Shown piece by piece: positions 25,961-34,093 of a stretch of 64,000 nt of DNA. The notes beneath the pieces were generated by a model. It ran no database searches, was not told the DNA's origin, and saw only the letters and a list, made by a program, of their open reading frames with translations. The stretch is from Trichocoleus desertorum NBK24 (lineage in GTDB: Bacteria > Cyanobacteriota > Cyanobacteriia > FACHB-46): assembly GCF_030409055.1 (NCBI RefSeq), contig NZ_CP116619.1, positions 4,793,140-4,857,139 on the forward strand, given 5' to 3'. Within the stretch, counting starts at the first letter, position 1; each line of letters opens with the position of its first letter. A program made the translations under genes and the position numbers.

Positions 25961-26950
25961 ATGTACATCCATAACTTAAAAGCTAGGCTTCATGAATGGA
26001 GGGATCGGCTCTACAACACAGATGCTTCTCAGCTCAAAAGAAATCTCAGCTTTTTTTTAAGCAAACTTAGAGAACAGCCAATACTCAATTCCATTTTGAT
26101 AGAGCTGGATGCCGAAGCAGATTTGCTAGAGCAACATCCTAAAGAACGCATACGAAGTGCGCTACAGCAGAGTTTAATGTCTTGGCTGTTTGGTGATGAC
26201 GATGTTAGTGAGACTCAAAGGGCAATCTATCACTACAATTTATTGAAGATAGTAGATGAAGACAATCATGGAAATTTTCATATTGACCCTTCTTATGAGC
26301 TTCCTAGAGATGGAGCTTCACGATCAGCAGTATTCGTTCAAAAGTATGTCGATCCATTAGTTCACTACCTCTCTGATCAGCTAGAGGAAACGAGTTCGGT
26401 TTTGTATCTCCTAGAAAAATACAAGAAGAGAAGTGAATGGTTTCTCCGGCGAGAGATCAGAGAGGTATACGAGGCGGACAGCAGTTCTTCAGAGAAGGTT
26501 CTAGATCAAGACTTAAGAAAGTTTTTATTCGACCAAGGGATTGACTACCCGTTCTCACAACCCGCTTCACCCGATGGAAAAGCGGATGTAGTAGGACTCT
26601 TACACACCCCAGATCCCCTTGTGCTTGAGGTTAAAATCGTTGATAGCAGCAAAAATTATTACAAAGATCGCATCATAGAGGGCTTCCAACAGATTGTTAG
26701 CTATGCCGATAACTACAATAAACCAATAGGCTATCTACTCGTTTTTAATATGAATGCTAGCGAAGTAGAGATAGTTACAAGCCAAAACAGCAACCAATGG
26801 CCCATTAGAATTAGTTTTGCTGGCAAGACCTATTTCATTATTATTGTTAACCTACCGCCGCTTGACACTGAAAGTGCTAGCAAAAGGGGGAGAGTACAAA
26901 AGGTCAGTGTGACCGAGGAAGAGCTGACGGCTGAAGTGCTTAAAGCTTAA
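25961..26950 (+). CDS. PD-(D/E)XK-like nuclease-fold protein, 329 aa
   Basis: The C-terminal region has SPDGKADVVGLLHTPDPLVL then EVKIVD, the D...ExK core of PD-(D/E)XK enzymes, and EGFQQIVSYADNY, the helix with a Gln/Tyr pair often seen after it. The N-terminal 190 residues are helical and unassigned. It stands alone, without an obvious partner. An anti-phage or DNA-repair nuclease is plausible; specificity unknown. Confidence 0.55.
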   Translation: MYIHNLKARLHEWRDRLYNTDASQLKRNLSFFLSKLREQPILNSILIELDAEADLLEQHPKERIRSALQQSLMSWLFGDDDVSETQRAIYHYNLLKIVDEDNHGNFHIDPSYELPRDGASRSAVFVQKYVDPLVHYLSDQLEETSSVLYLLEKYKKRSEWFLRREIREVYEADSSSSEKVLDQDLRKFLFDQGIDYPFSQPASPDGKADVVGLLHTPDPLVLEVKIVDSSKNYYKDRIIEGFQQIVSYADNYNKPIGYLLVFNMNASEVEIVTSQNSNQWPIRISFAGKTYFIIIVNLPPLDTESASKRGRVQKVSVTEEELTAEVLKA

Positions 26951-26964
26951 GGGTGGCGATCGCA

Positions 26965-27105
26965 CTTCAAACCCAGAAACACCCAAAAAGATGTCTGAAT
27001 TCTGGACAGCTAATAAAGGCAATCGCTTGGCTAAGTTTTGGGCAACAGGTAAAGGTGAGCCTCGGCTCAACAATTTGGTTGTTTTCCCAATTTGAGAAAA
27101 GTTAA
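26965..27105. repeat. Dispersed repeat, decayed copy 3
   Basis: GATGTCTGAATTCTGGACAG and an imperfect TTTTCCCAATTTGAGAAAA lie in the same relative order as in the inverted copy at 23670. The palindromes are degraded. No gene is seen here. Confidence 0.45.
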
Positions 27106-27169
27106 AGGGAGCGATCGCTTACATTCATCGTTGTCAGTATTCGTGCAAAGGTGCAAGAACCTGAAAAAC

Positions 27170-27643
27170 ATGCTGTTTAAACTGAAAGTGATTTCAGCAG
27201 CAAAACTAACGGAGGAAAAAGTGGCTTCAGAGTTCATTCAAGCATTTACCGCAGGCAAAAATGCCATAGACACAATTAAACTGCTCAAGCAATACGCCGA
27301 TGAAGTAAAAGACGTTCAGAAGCGTGGCGAGTTTATGCGAATCATTGGCGAACTAAGTTTAGAGCTAGCCGAAACTCAGATGAGGCTGGCAGAGCAAATT
27401 CGAGAGAGCGATGGTCTGAAGGGAAGAATCAGCGATCTTGAGAAAGAAGTTGATAAACTCAAAAACCCAATCATTGAATTCACTCTCAAAAATGGCTTGT
27501 ACTACACGCCTGAGGGTGATGGGCCGTTTTGCACGACTTGCTATGACAGCCAAAAACAAAAAATTCGTGTCTCTAAGATGCCAACCTTGGTCCAAGACCT
27601 TGGGAAGTACAAATGTGGAATCTGCAATACTATCTACCAATGA
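27170..27643 (+). CDS. Coiled-coil zinc-ribbon protein, 157 aa
   Basis: From ATG 27170 the protein begins MLFKLKVISAAKLTEEKVAS, has a long helical region (ELAETQMRLAEQIRESDGLK, then ISDLEKEVDKL), and ends with two cysteine pairs, FCTTC and KCGIC, that form a zinc ribbon. This is a known small bacterial layout with no firm function. It sits between cargo genes and cassette B. The next ~90 bp show no gene. Confidence 0.55.
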   Translation: MLFKLKVISAAKLTEEKVASEFIQAFTAGKNAIDTIKLLKQYADEVKDVQKRGEFMRIIGELSLELAETQMRLAEQIRESDGLKGRISDLEKEVDKLKNPIIEFTLKNGLYYTPEGDGPFCTTCYDSQKQKIRVSKMPTLVQDLGKYKCGICNTIYQ

Positions 27644-27731
27644 TGAGGTCAAGCTTCTGAATCTAAAGTTTTAGGTAGCAACCTGTTCGCCTTAGCCTTG
27701 GGGCTATTAGTGGCATTATTGGCCAACATAG

Positions 27732-28787
27732 TCATAGAGCCAGCATCCTTCTCAATCGAGCGATCGGGAATGCAGCCGCTAAGAAGTCCCAAGGCTCCCA
27801 CTCGTCATCGTTAGTCAGAATGTACTGCTCCCCTCCAATCATTTGGCTAGCAGTCACTAGTCTGAGCCGATGGGCTAAGTCGAACCATTCTTTGAATCCT
27901 GGTTCTGCGGCCTTGGTTGCTTTGGGATGCTCACTGCCTCCCAGTTTCCAGCATTGACTGATCGCATCTCTTAGCAAGCCGATCGGATTCCTGACTTCAT
28001 GCCTGTCTCGATACTCAACGGCAGCAGCCAGAGCATCGTTCACTACTTCAAGCGGAGCTGCTAAAACCTCAGCCTTCAAAGGCGAAGTCAGCGGAAATCC
28101 TGCTTGTTCAATTTTTTCAAAAATTGCTTCGTGAGCGGCGGCGGAAGAATCGTCCTCTGCAACCTGTTCCACTTCTGACCCAGATGCTTCTAGAACGGGT
28201 TGAGACTGAACAGGAAGGGTAGTGCTTGCTGGCTTGGAATCTTCAGATCCTTCTACCCCTACAACAACAGGGAGGGCGGGTGGCTCCGTTGTTGTGGTGT
28301 CTCTTGAGGTCTCTAGAGTGGAATCTATTTCTATATGATCACCACTGGTTTGGGGGTTGATGACCTCTGAGTTAGGAGATGATGACCCTTCAACTTGGAG
28401 GTCATCTCCTAGATTTGCGAAATGAGACGGAGTCAGGGTTCTAGCCTGTTTTTGGGCGAGTGCTTGTTCAATAGCCTCTCGATTGAGTTGGTACTGGTAA
28501 GCTCGGTCATACTTCGCCTTGGGGTTGTTACGTCGCTTGAGGAGTTGCAGTTTGTTCGTCAGCTTGGCGAGGGCTTGGCGAATGGTTTCGATGCTGTACT
28601 CCTCAAATAGATGCTCTCGGATTTGCTCTAGAGTGAGCCTCACCCAGTCGTCAAGTTTGTGCTTGGCTTTCCATGCCTGCCAGCCCTCGATGATGGCGAG
28701 GATTTTAGCGGCGCAGTAGTTGCGCTGGGTGATCTGGACGTACTCTTTGCAGAGTTTGAGGTAAGTCAGGTTAGGGGAGGTGCTCAT
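27732..28787 (-). CDS. Cassette B replication-initiator-like winged-helix protein, 351 aa
   Basis: The N-terminal winged helix and C-terminal domain are nearly identical to the cassette A copy. The linker differs by several substitutions and small changes. It is last in the right arm, overlapping the 95-aa gene by four bases. Because cassette B is inverted, this gene faces leftward, toward the zinc-ribbon gene. The predicted role, initiation of replication, rests on fold and gene order. Confidence 0.55.
   Translation of the reverse strand: MSTSPNLTYLKLCKEYVQITQRNYCAAKILAIIEGWQAWKAKHKLDDWVRLTLEQIREHLFEEYSIETIRQALAKLTNKLQLLKRRNNPKAKYDRAYQYQLNREAIEQALAQKQARTLTPSHFANLGDDLQVEGSSSPNSEVINPQTSGDHIEIDSTLETSRDTTTTEPPALPVVVGVEGSEDSKPASTTLPVQSQPVLEASGSEVEQVAEDDSSAAAHEAIFEKIEQAGFPLTSPLKAEVLAAPLEVVNDALAAAVEYRDRHEVRNPIGLLRDAISQCWKLGGSEHPKATKAAEPGFKEWFDLAHRLRLVTASQMIGGEQYILTNDDEWEPWDFLAAAFPIARLRRMLAL
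28255..28346. promoter_or_regulatory. Candidate origin block, cassette B
   Basis: The minus-strand equivalent of 9701-9792. It keeps TGATCATATAGAAATAGATT and the inverted repeat CTACAACAAC (28259-28268) / GTTGTTGTGG (28288-28297), with one G-T type mismatch. Confidence 0.4.
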
Positions 28788-29071
28788 CGTAGCTGCACCT
28801 CCCGCAGCTCTAGGTCTGCTTCCTTTACGTCTTCAATGCCGCTACTCGTCGGGCTGTTGGGGTCTACCTCAACCAGGTAAGACCAGCCCACCCAGTCGAG
28901 GCTGTTGGACATCGCCTCAGACATGCGAGGGGTGAAGTATTGCAAGCCTCGGATGATGCCGTAGCCTTGGTCTTGCTCCCCCCACTGCACCTGTTGCCCA
29001 AACTGATACTTGGGTGGGGGTAGGTCTGAGGGGAGCAGGAACAAGCGGCTTTCTTGATGAAGTTGGTGCAT
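28784..29071 (-). CDS. Cassette B 95-aa SH3-like protein
   Basis: Equivalent of the 101-aa protein of cassette A, with the same barrel pattern (PPPKYQFGQQVQWG, GYGIIRGLQYF). It lacks a few N-terminal residues and ends VQLR. It leads directly into the initiator-like gene: the 263-aa two-domain gene seen in A is absent here. Confidence 0.65.
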   Translation of the reverse strand: MHQLHQESRLFLLPSDLPPPKYQFGQQVQWGEQDQGYGIIRGLQYFTPRMSEAMSNSLDWVGWSYLVEVDPNSPTSSGIEDVKEADLELREVQLR

Positions 29072-29385
29072 TACTTGACCTCCCCCATTGAGTCACTCAG
29101 ACGGCGATATTCTTTCTGGTCGATGCGGCCTTGCTCGTAGAGTTCGTCATACATCAAGCCAATAACGAGGCTAGACAGCCAGTGGTCGATGAGCTGCTTG
29201 CCTGCTTCTATTGCGGCTTGGGGTGAGGGGTGGTAACTGTTATTACTCATGAACTCGCCTTCTGAGGTGAGCACTTCATAGGTAAAGCCGCCTTCTTCCA
29301 CAATGGGACAGAGGTACTGCGCTTTGTACACTTGACCGTAGAAGTGGAGGTACTTGGGCTGAATCAAGGTTGTGGCGATCGTCAT
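29071..29385 (-). CDS. Cassette B 104-aa conserved protein
   Basis: Nearly identical to the cassette A copy; differences include VYKAQYLCPIVEEGG for CPIAEEGG. It overlaps the 108-aa gene by ATGA and the 95-aa gene by one base. Confidence 0.75.
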   Translation of the reverse strand: MTIATTLIQPKYLHFYGQVYKAQYLCPIVEEGGFTYEVLTSEGEFMSNNSYHPSPQAAIEAGKQLIDHWLSSLVIGLMYDELYEQGRIDQKEYRRLSDSMGEVK

Positions 29386-29708
29386 GACTCATACTCCTGC
29401 TTAGTTCTGAGGGGCAATAAGCGCTGCATGCCTTTCTCGAAGGACACGCACAAGTGCTGGTATTCCTGCTGGTTCAAGTGGTGACTGTCTCGCAGCTCTC
29501 TCAGCAGTTGCTGCATGGTGCGGCTAGGGTTGGTCCAGGTGACGTAGTTCACACCTGCCTGAATTGCATCAGCGGCAGAGGCGAAGGCACCCACAATGGT
29601 GTTGAACTGCTGGTGCTGGGGATGCTTAGTCTTGGCACTCCAGCCTGCTTCGTCGAGGCTGACGCGGATGAGCCAGCCACGATAGGAAAATTCGATGACA
29701 GGATTCAT
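29382..29708 (-). CDS. Cassette B 108-aa protein (GWLIRV fold)
   Basis: Differs from the cassette A copy at very few positions (KHPQHQQF for KHPHRQQF). Gene order, three-base spacing and overlaps are unchanged, which suggests recent duplication or gene conversion between cassettes. Confidence 0.75.
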   Translation of the reverse strand: MNPVIEFSYRGWLIRVSLDEAGWSAKTKHPQHQQFNTIVGAFASAADAIQAGVNYVTWTNPSRTMQQLLRELRDSHHLNQQEYQHLCVSFEKGMQRLLPLRTKQEYES

Positions 29709-29711
29709 GGC

Positions 29712-30029
29712 TTAGCTCTCCGGGTCTCTGGCAGGTAAGTGAGTGCGCCAACCTTGGTCGAAGGAGATGGCGAGGGCGTTGGATTCGAGCTGAGTGAGTT
29801 GATCTGCTTGGCGCAGTTCTTGCAGTGCTTGATGCACCGCAGAGCTAGGAGCGGCCCAAGTGACGTAGCTCAGAGCAGCTTGAAGGGCATCAGAGGCCAT
29901 GAGAAAAGAGCCAGCCACAGTGCAAAACTGCTTCATACGAGGGTGTTGAGCTTGAGCCGTCCAACCTTGATCATCGGGAACGACGCGAATTAGCCAGCCC
30001 TGATAGGGAAAGTCAATGGCATTCTGCAT
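29712..30029 (-). CDS. Cassette B 105-aa protein
   Basis: Same as the cassette A product apart from a few residues (RQADQLTQLE for RQAHQLTQLE; WRTHLP for WLTHLP). These variants match cassette C exactly, so the B and C copies are the closer pair for this gene. Confidence 0.75.
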   Translation of the reverse strand: MQNAIDFPYQGWLIRVVPDDQGWTAQAQHPRMKQFCTVAGSFLMASDALQAALSYVTWAAPSSAVHQALQELRQADQLTQLESNALAISFDQGWRTHLPARDPES

Positions 30030-30032
30030 GGC

Positions 30033-30911
30033 TCAATCCCCCATCACAGAATGAATGGCAGAGTCGAGAATGCTGAGGTCGTCAGCGGTGTAGACATTGA
30101 CCATGCGAGTGGTGCCACCGACAAATTGCTCTCGCTTCTGAGGAGGGCGACCATGACGACCGCGATAAAAAGCAGCAGCAACCTGACCGATTCTGAGTAG
30201 TTGCTTTGTATTGGGGTTGTAGCCCAAGTCGAGACAGCGATCTGAGATGGGCACTTCTAAGCGCTTGGCCTGCTCTGGCTCTGCTGCGACTGCGGCTTCA
30301 ATGGTTAGGGTTGAGTCAGCAGCTAGTAGACGCTCTTGAATCAGCAGGTTCATGAGCTGATCTTTGAGCAGCATCTTCTGACGGTCATCGAAGCCGCCGA
30401 GCTGATTGCCAATTTCTACCGCTTCTTTGAGGATGGTGAGGCGATCTGAGGAAGCGAGGGCTAAGGCAGGTGGAGGGGCCAAAGCAAGAACAACGTGCTC
30501 GACAACATCTAATAAGGATGTCCTCACCGCTTTGGCAATATCAGAGTCGCGCAGGAGCATGCCGAGGCGGAGGGCAGCGCGAGGCGTCCAGACGGTAAGA
30601 TGCGGGGGAGTGGATGTAAGTGATAATAGATCACGTACCTCACTCAAAGCTTTGCCCTTTAAGGTTTTTAGCCCATCTGCTTCAAACTCATCGCGATAGC
30701 TCCTGAGCAACTGACGAGCATTGTCGGCGGAGATTTCATAAAACTCTGCAACTTGCTCTGTAGTCGCAAGCCCTACTCCCTGCCACAAGGCAAAGAATAG
30801 GGCTTTAGTTTTGTTCAGTACTTCAGTCGCGCGGTCATGAGAGACCTGCGCTAGCTGATTGTTGCGTGCCGATTTAGACTCCACTAACACGGAGTCGGAT
30901 ACGATATTCAT
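30033..30911 (-). CDS. Cassette B antirepressor-like protein, N-domain type 1, 292 aa
   Basis: Its N-terminal domain is the A-type (NARQLLRSYRDEFEADGLK, then WTPRAALRLGMLLRDSDIA). Its C-terminal region ([20 protein letters not shown], then the invariant [18 protein letters not shown]) matches C and D rather than A. It is therefore a mosaic of the two subtypes. A conserved leader with CCACCT/AGGTG precedes the ATG. Confidence 0.65.
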   Translation of the reverse strand: MNIVSDSVLVESKSARNNQLAQVSHDRATEVLNKTKALFFALWQGVGLATTEQVAEFYEISADNARQLLRSYRDEFEADGLKTLKGKALSEVRDLLSLTSTPPHLTVWTPRAALRLGMLLRDSDIAKAVRTSLLDVVEHVVLALAPPPALALASSDRLTILKEAVEIGNQLGGFDDRQKMLLKDQLMNLLIQERLLAADSTLTIEAAVAAEPEQAKRLEVPISDRCLDLGYNPNTKQLLRIGQVAAAFYRGRHGRPPQKREQFVGGTTRMVNVYTADDLSILDSAIHSVMGD

Positions 30912-30915
30912 GGCT

Positions 30916-30942
30916 TCACCTTGGTTAATTGCTGGAGGTGGA
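30916..30942 (-). promoter_or_regulatory. Leader hairpin over the RBS, cassette B antirepressor gene
   Basis: On the minus strand CCACCT (upstream) can pair with the AGGTGA Shine-Dalgarno sequence directly before the ATG. The loop includes ATTAACC. The same arrangement is present before the C and D genes, but not in A. Confidence 0.4.
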
Positions 30943-31059
30943 GTACAGAGGCGGTCGCCAAACTTTGGTCGGGGCGGCGATCGCTTCTAAAGTGGATGGC
31001 AATGGTCTAGAGCTACAAAGACTACAAAACTATTCAGCTAGCCTAAAAAACTATTGGCC

Positions 31060-31317
31060 TTAACCTCCAAATTTTTTTAAGGTGGTACTTTTCCACTGAA
31101 CTAAAACTTCGCCATCCAAGGCGGCAATTATATCCATGAAGGTTTCCAGGGTTGGATTCCCATCATCAGATATTGCCTTAGCAAGCATATTGCGGCGGTT
31201 AACTGGAGTAGCAGACTGATCCCCCTTTGCTTGTCTAATTTCGCAGTAGCGACGGTTAAGGGCTGCAAGGTCAAGTCCTAACTCCTCCATTCGTTCTCTA
31301 ATCATCGACATATCCAT
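31060..31317 (-). CDS. Cassette B regulator: helix-turn-helix protein, 85 aa
   Basis: MDMSMIRERMEELGLDLAAL starts a small HTH protein with RRNMLAKAISDDGNPTLETF and IIAALDGEVLVQW. The order of helices fits the XRE class, but the sequence is unlike the regulators of A, C or D. Its ATG lies seven bases from a 38-bp perfect inverted repeat, so autorepression is likely. Confidence 0.65.
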   Translation of the reverse strand: MDMSMIRERMEELGLDLAALNRRYCEIRQAKGDQSATPVNRRNMLAKAISDDGNPTLETFMDIIAALDGEVLVQWKSTTLKKFGG

Positions 31318-31323
31318 CCCTAC

Positions 31324-31361
31324 ATGCCCTCATAAGCATAGAAATAAGCTTATGAGGGCAT
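31324..31361. promoter_or_regulatory. Cassette B operator 1: long inverted repeat
   Basis: ATGCCCTCATAAGC (31324-31337) and GCTTATGAGGGCAT (31348-31361) are perfect 14-bp arms around a 10-bp centre, next to the regulator start. In RNA it would also fold over the 5' leader of the regulator. Confidence 0.75.
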
Positions 31362-31440
31362 AGCTGTGGTTTGCAACAGCCTCGGTTAAGCGATCGAGAA
31401 CCGATTCTATGTGGTGAGGCTGTATAAGCCCCAATGTAGA

Positions 31441-31503
31441 CCATAAAAAACTTATTTGCAAGCCATAAAAAGCATTGACTATGCCATAAAAAGCATATAG
31501 TAT
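31441..31503 (+). promoter_or_regulatory. Cassette B operator 2 and left-arm promoter
   Basis: CCATAAAAA occurs at 31441, and CCATAAAAAGCAT at 31463 and 31484, so the three sites are 22 and 21 bp apart (two helical turns). TTGACT (31475-31480), 17 bp and TAGTAT (31498-31503) form the promoter of the 122-aa gene. The third site fills the promoter spacer. AAGCAT/ATAAGC words link it to operator 1. Confidence 0.7.
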
Positions 31504-31584
31504 TTAAAACAAGAGGTGGTAGAGCCGTCTGGACAACTTCTCTACCACCTCTGAAATCAACCCTTAAGCAAAGGTCTTGAAACT

Positions 31585-31953
31585 ATGCTACTCCAAACCC
31601 TAGAAACCGCTCAAGACGAGCGGGGTTCCGGTCGTGTTCAGGCAACTGCCCAACTAGAACTCGAAACCTATTTAGAGGATCAAGTTCGCTCCATTGCTCC
31701 CGCTAAAATTGACAGCCTCAACATCACCGACGGTTACACCTACCTCTCAGTGATGGATGAGGATCGCCCCATCAAGAAGCAGCCCATCCGCTTAATCATT
31801 CAACTCGAAGACTGCCAAGGTAATGAGCGCTTAGTTGATCTGGTCACTAATAATGACCGCTTCGCCTTCATCACTCGGATCATCCGCAATCACTTCGATG
31901 CTTGCTGGAAGATTAACGAGACCTGGTTGCCTGAGGATGGTTGCCCCTTCTAG
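31585..31953 (+). CDS. Cassette B left-arm protein 1, 122 aa
   Basis: Homologue of the 129-aa protein of A, C and D with a different, shorter N-terminus (MLLQTLETAQDERGSGRVQA). From GSGR onward it is nearly identical and ends WLPEDGCPF. It is driven by the promoter at 31475-31503 under operator 2. Function unknown. Confidence 0.75.
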   Translation: MLLQTLETAQDERGSGRVQATAQLELETYLEDQVRSIAPAKIDSLNITDGYTYLSVMDEDRPIKKQPIRLIIQLEDCQGNERLVDLVTNNDRFAFITRIIRNHFDACWKINETWLPEDGCPF

Positions 31954-32088
31954 ATGACAAAAAACGATCGCTCCTTTATGTGCGGAAGGGGCGATCGCCT
32001 AACAAGGAAATTTGCTCCTTTACCCTACCTCGGATGACTCTGGAGCCACATCCGTGCTCTCGCCCGACACTTCTTCTCTCCATCATTC

Positions 32089-32220
32089 ATGAACTCAGAA
32101 CAGCGACACCAAGCCGCGATCGCCTTTACCTTAGTGCTCGTTCTGTTGCTCTCTGGTATCGGTGAACCGCAACAAGCTTTACCCAGATACACACTCCCCT
32201 ACGGAAACATCCAACCATGA
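32089..32220 (+). CDS. Cassette B left-arm protein 2: 43-aa membrane peptide
   Basis: ATG 32089 to TGA 32220. It starts MNSEQRHQAAIAFTLVLVLL, continues with the conserved GIGEPQQALP, and ends LPYGNIQP. It has one hydrophobic segment and overlaps the 121-aa gene by ATGA. The length is the same as in cassettes A and C. Confidence 0.7.
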   Translation: MNSEQRHQAAIAFTLVLVLLLSGIGEPQQALPRYTLPYGNIQP

Positions 32221-32582
32221 ACTTACAAGACTACCCCCAAGCCATTGCCCAAGCCTCAACCCTCGTTAATGATCTGGAATTTCAAATCAACCAAACCAAA
32301 CGAGTGGTCACGGCAACAGAGAGCAGAGTTGATTCTCAAATTGCCTTTGGTGACTTCAAGAATGATCCCCAGCGCAAAGCCGCACGATTTGATCTACTCC
32401 ACACTGATGCTGACTATCAGGGAGCACTCCATAACCTCGGCCAATTAATCGCAGCTAAGGCCAAGGCAATGGTTGAGCTAGAGCTAGTTAGAAATCAATA
32501 TTCAGTCGCGAAGATTGAGGCGAGAGCCGAGATGGTAAGGCAGATTGCTGCTTTAGATTGCGCTGAATTTGTTGGCTTGTAG
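32217..32582 (+). CDS. Cassette B left-arm protein 3: 121-aa helical protein
   Basis: Same plan as the A and C copies (MNLQDYPQAIAQASTLVNDL, ending DCAEFVGL). The stop codon is followed at once by TTTCCCCAATTGGGGAAA, the first palindrome of array B. Confidence 0.75.
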   Translation: MNLQDYPQAIAQASTLVNDLEFQINQTKRVVTATESRVDSQIAFGDFKNDPQRKAARFDLLHTDADYQGALHNLGQLIAAKAKAMVELELVRNQYSVAKIEARAEMVRQIAALDCAEFVGL

Positions 32583-33107
32583 TTTCCCCAATTGGGGAAA
32601 AGCTCAAAATCCGAACTGTTCGGAATTTGGATGAGAGGCGATCGCTGCTCTCGGTTTTGAAAATTCGGAAATTTTCCGTTTTTGGCTGGAGGGGCGATCG
32701 CTACCCTCAAGCCTCCATACTCCGCAAATTGCGGATTTTGAACGGGCGATCGCTCTACCTCACTGGAATAGGTGATGAGGGGGCGATCGCAACTAAAGAT
32801 TATGACCAATTTCCATTAGGAGTAATCAATGACAGAACTTCAAAGGGCTGCAATCGCAACTGGCCTCTGGGTCTTTGCGGCTGGGTGCATACTCGGCGGG
32901 AAGTACCTACAAAACGACACCCTCAGGAACGTTGGCTATGGGGGAGGGGTGGTTATGGCCCTGTTTATGGTGACAGACGTTATTCACATGTCTCGAAAAG
33001 GTAAGTAGGGGCGATCGCTACCCTCAACGTTCCATAATCCGAAAATTTCGGATTTTGAGCATAGGAGCGATCGCTACTTCCAAACTCCATACTCCACAAT
33101 TTGTGGA
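32583..33107. repeat. Palindrome array B (six perfect palindromes)
   Basis: The members are TTTCCCCAATTGGGGAAA (32583), TCCGAACTGTTCGGA (32610), CGGAAATTTTCCG (32666), TCCGCAAATTGCGGA (32721), TCCGAAAATTTCGGA (33038) and TCCACAATTTGTGGA (33093). These are the same six classes as in array A, differing only at the centre. HIP1 octamers alternate with them. A small gene (32829-33008) sits inside the array. Confidence 0.9.
32829..33008 (+). CDS. Small membrane protein inside array B, 59 aa
   Basis: ATG 32829 follows the good ribosome site AGGAG. The product starts MTELQRAAIATGLWVFAAGC, with a second hydrophobic stretch (GGGVVMALFMVTDVI) and a basic end, HMSRKGK. Two short membrane segments suggest a holin-like or phage membrane peptide. 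It may belong to the phage head operon rather than the cassette. Confidence 0.6.
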   Translation: MTELQRAAIATGLWVFAAGCILGGKYLQNDTLRNVGYGGGVVMALFMVTDVIHMSRKGK

Positions 33108-33188
33108 TTTTGAGCGGGCGATCGCTCTTCATCTCTACCAAAGGGCGATCGCCTGATTCTCAGAGTTTTTGACACATAAGGAGTCATT

Positions 33189-33992
33189 TTGAGTAACTTA
33201 GATCCCTTGGAATTTGATCCCAATAAGTTTTACCTTGGAAGACTTTGCAAAAGAGGACACAACTGGCAGGAAACAGGGAGAAGCCTAAGAGCTAAGTACA
33301 GTCGTGGTTATGGCGATTGTGTAGAGTGCGCTAAAGTCTGCGCAAAAGCTAATTACGAAGCCAATAAAGAGGAAGATAATCGACGCTCAAAGGCGTGGAG
33401 AGAAGCAAACCCGGATAAAGTGCGAGCGAGCGGTAAAGCCTACCGAGAAGCCAATAAGGACAAAATAAAAGCTTATCGGGAAGCAAACAAAGAACGGAAA
33501 GCAGAGCAATGGAAACAGTACCACATTGCCAATAGGGAGGAGCGCAACGCAAAGCAAAGAGCGTTTAATGCGACCGAGGAAGGCAAGCGTTATAACCGAA
33601 ACTGGCAAAGGCGCTATCTAAAGACTCCTCAAGGTAAGCTCTACGATCGCAAAGCAAAATTCAAGCGTCGAGCACGTAAGAAGGGCGTTCACAATCATCA
33701 GTACAGCTCAGCTCAAGTCAATGAATTACTCACCGTCTTTCATCAGCGTTGTGCCTACTGTGAATCTGAAGAGAGGCTAACACTAGACCACTTCATCCCT
33801 ATCTTTAGTGGGGGACCAGATTGCTTAGGAAATCTAGTCATCGCCTGTCATACCTGTAATTCCTCCAAGAAAAATCATGACCCTCGCGAATGGTTCATGA
33901 AGCAACCGTTCTTCGATCAAGAGCGCTGGTTAAAAATCCTAAAACTGCTCGGTAAAACAGAGGCAAACTACCGTCAAATACCGCTGTTCTAA
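33189..33992 (+). CDS. HNH endonuclease, free-standing, 267 aa
   Basis: The C-terminal ~85 residues hold an HNH finger: CAYC (~188), LTLDHFIPIFSGGPDCLGNL with the catalytic His, and ACHTCNSSK. The N-terminal part is very basic and repeats a KAYREANKDK-type unit, probably for DNA contact. The start is TTG 33189 after AAGGAG. It lies ~100 bp upstream of the capsid gene in the same orientation, as homing endonucleases often do. No intron is visible. Confidence 0.8.
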   Translation: MSNLDPLEFDPNKFYLGRLCKRGHNWQETGRSLRAKYSRGYGDCVECAKVCAKANYEANKEEDNRRSKAWREANPDKVRASGKAYREANKDKIKAYREANKERKAEQWKQYHIANREERNAKQRAFNATEEGKRYNRNWQRRYLKTPQGKLYDRKAKFKRRARKKGVHNHQYSSAQVNELLTVFHQRCAYCESEERLTLDHFIPIFSGGPDCLGNLVIACHTCNSSKKNHDPREWFMKQPFFDQERWLKILKLLGKTEANYRQIPLF

Positions 33993-33997
33993 AGGGT

Positions 33998-34074
33998 GGG
34001 AATGATGGCTCAGACGCCTTATGGGCACCCCCCGCAGGCAATGCCAAGGGGAAACAAGAGTAACCATCATTCCC
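33998..34074 (+). other. Capsid-leader stem-loop with perfect 11-bp stem
   Basis: GGGAATGATGG (33998-34008) pairs exactly with CCATCATTCCC (34064-34074). The 55-nt loop contains GCAGGCAATGCCAAGG and a run of C. It ends 20 bases before the capsid ATG. It could be a structured leader, a processing site or a remnant of insertion of the endonuclease gene. Confidence 0.5.
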
Positions 34075-34093
34075 TCACGGTAGAGACTGTTCA

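Noticed and set aside
32627..32828. Long plus-strand frame through palindrome array B
   Set aside because: It consists of palindrome and HIP1 translations; the real gene in this stretch is the 59-aa frame at 32829 in another phase with a good ribosome site.
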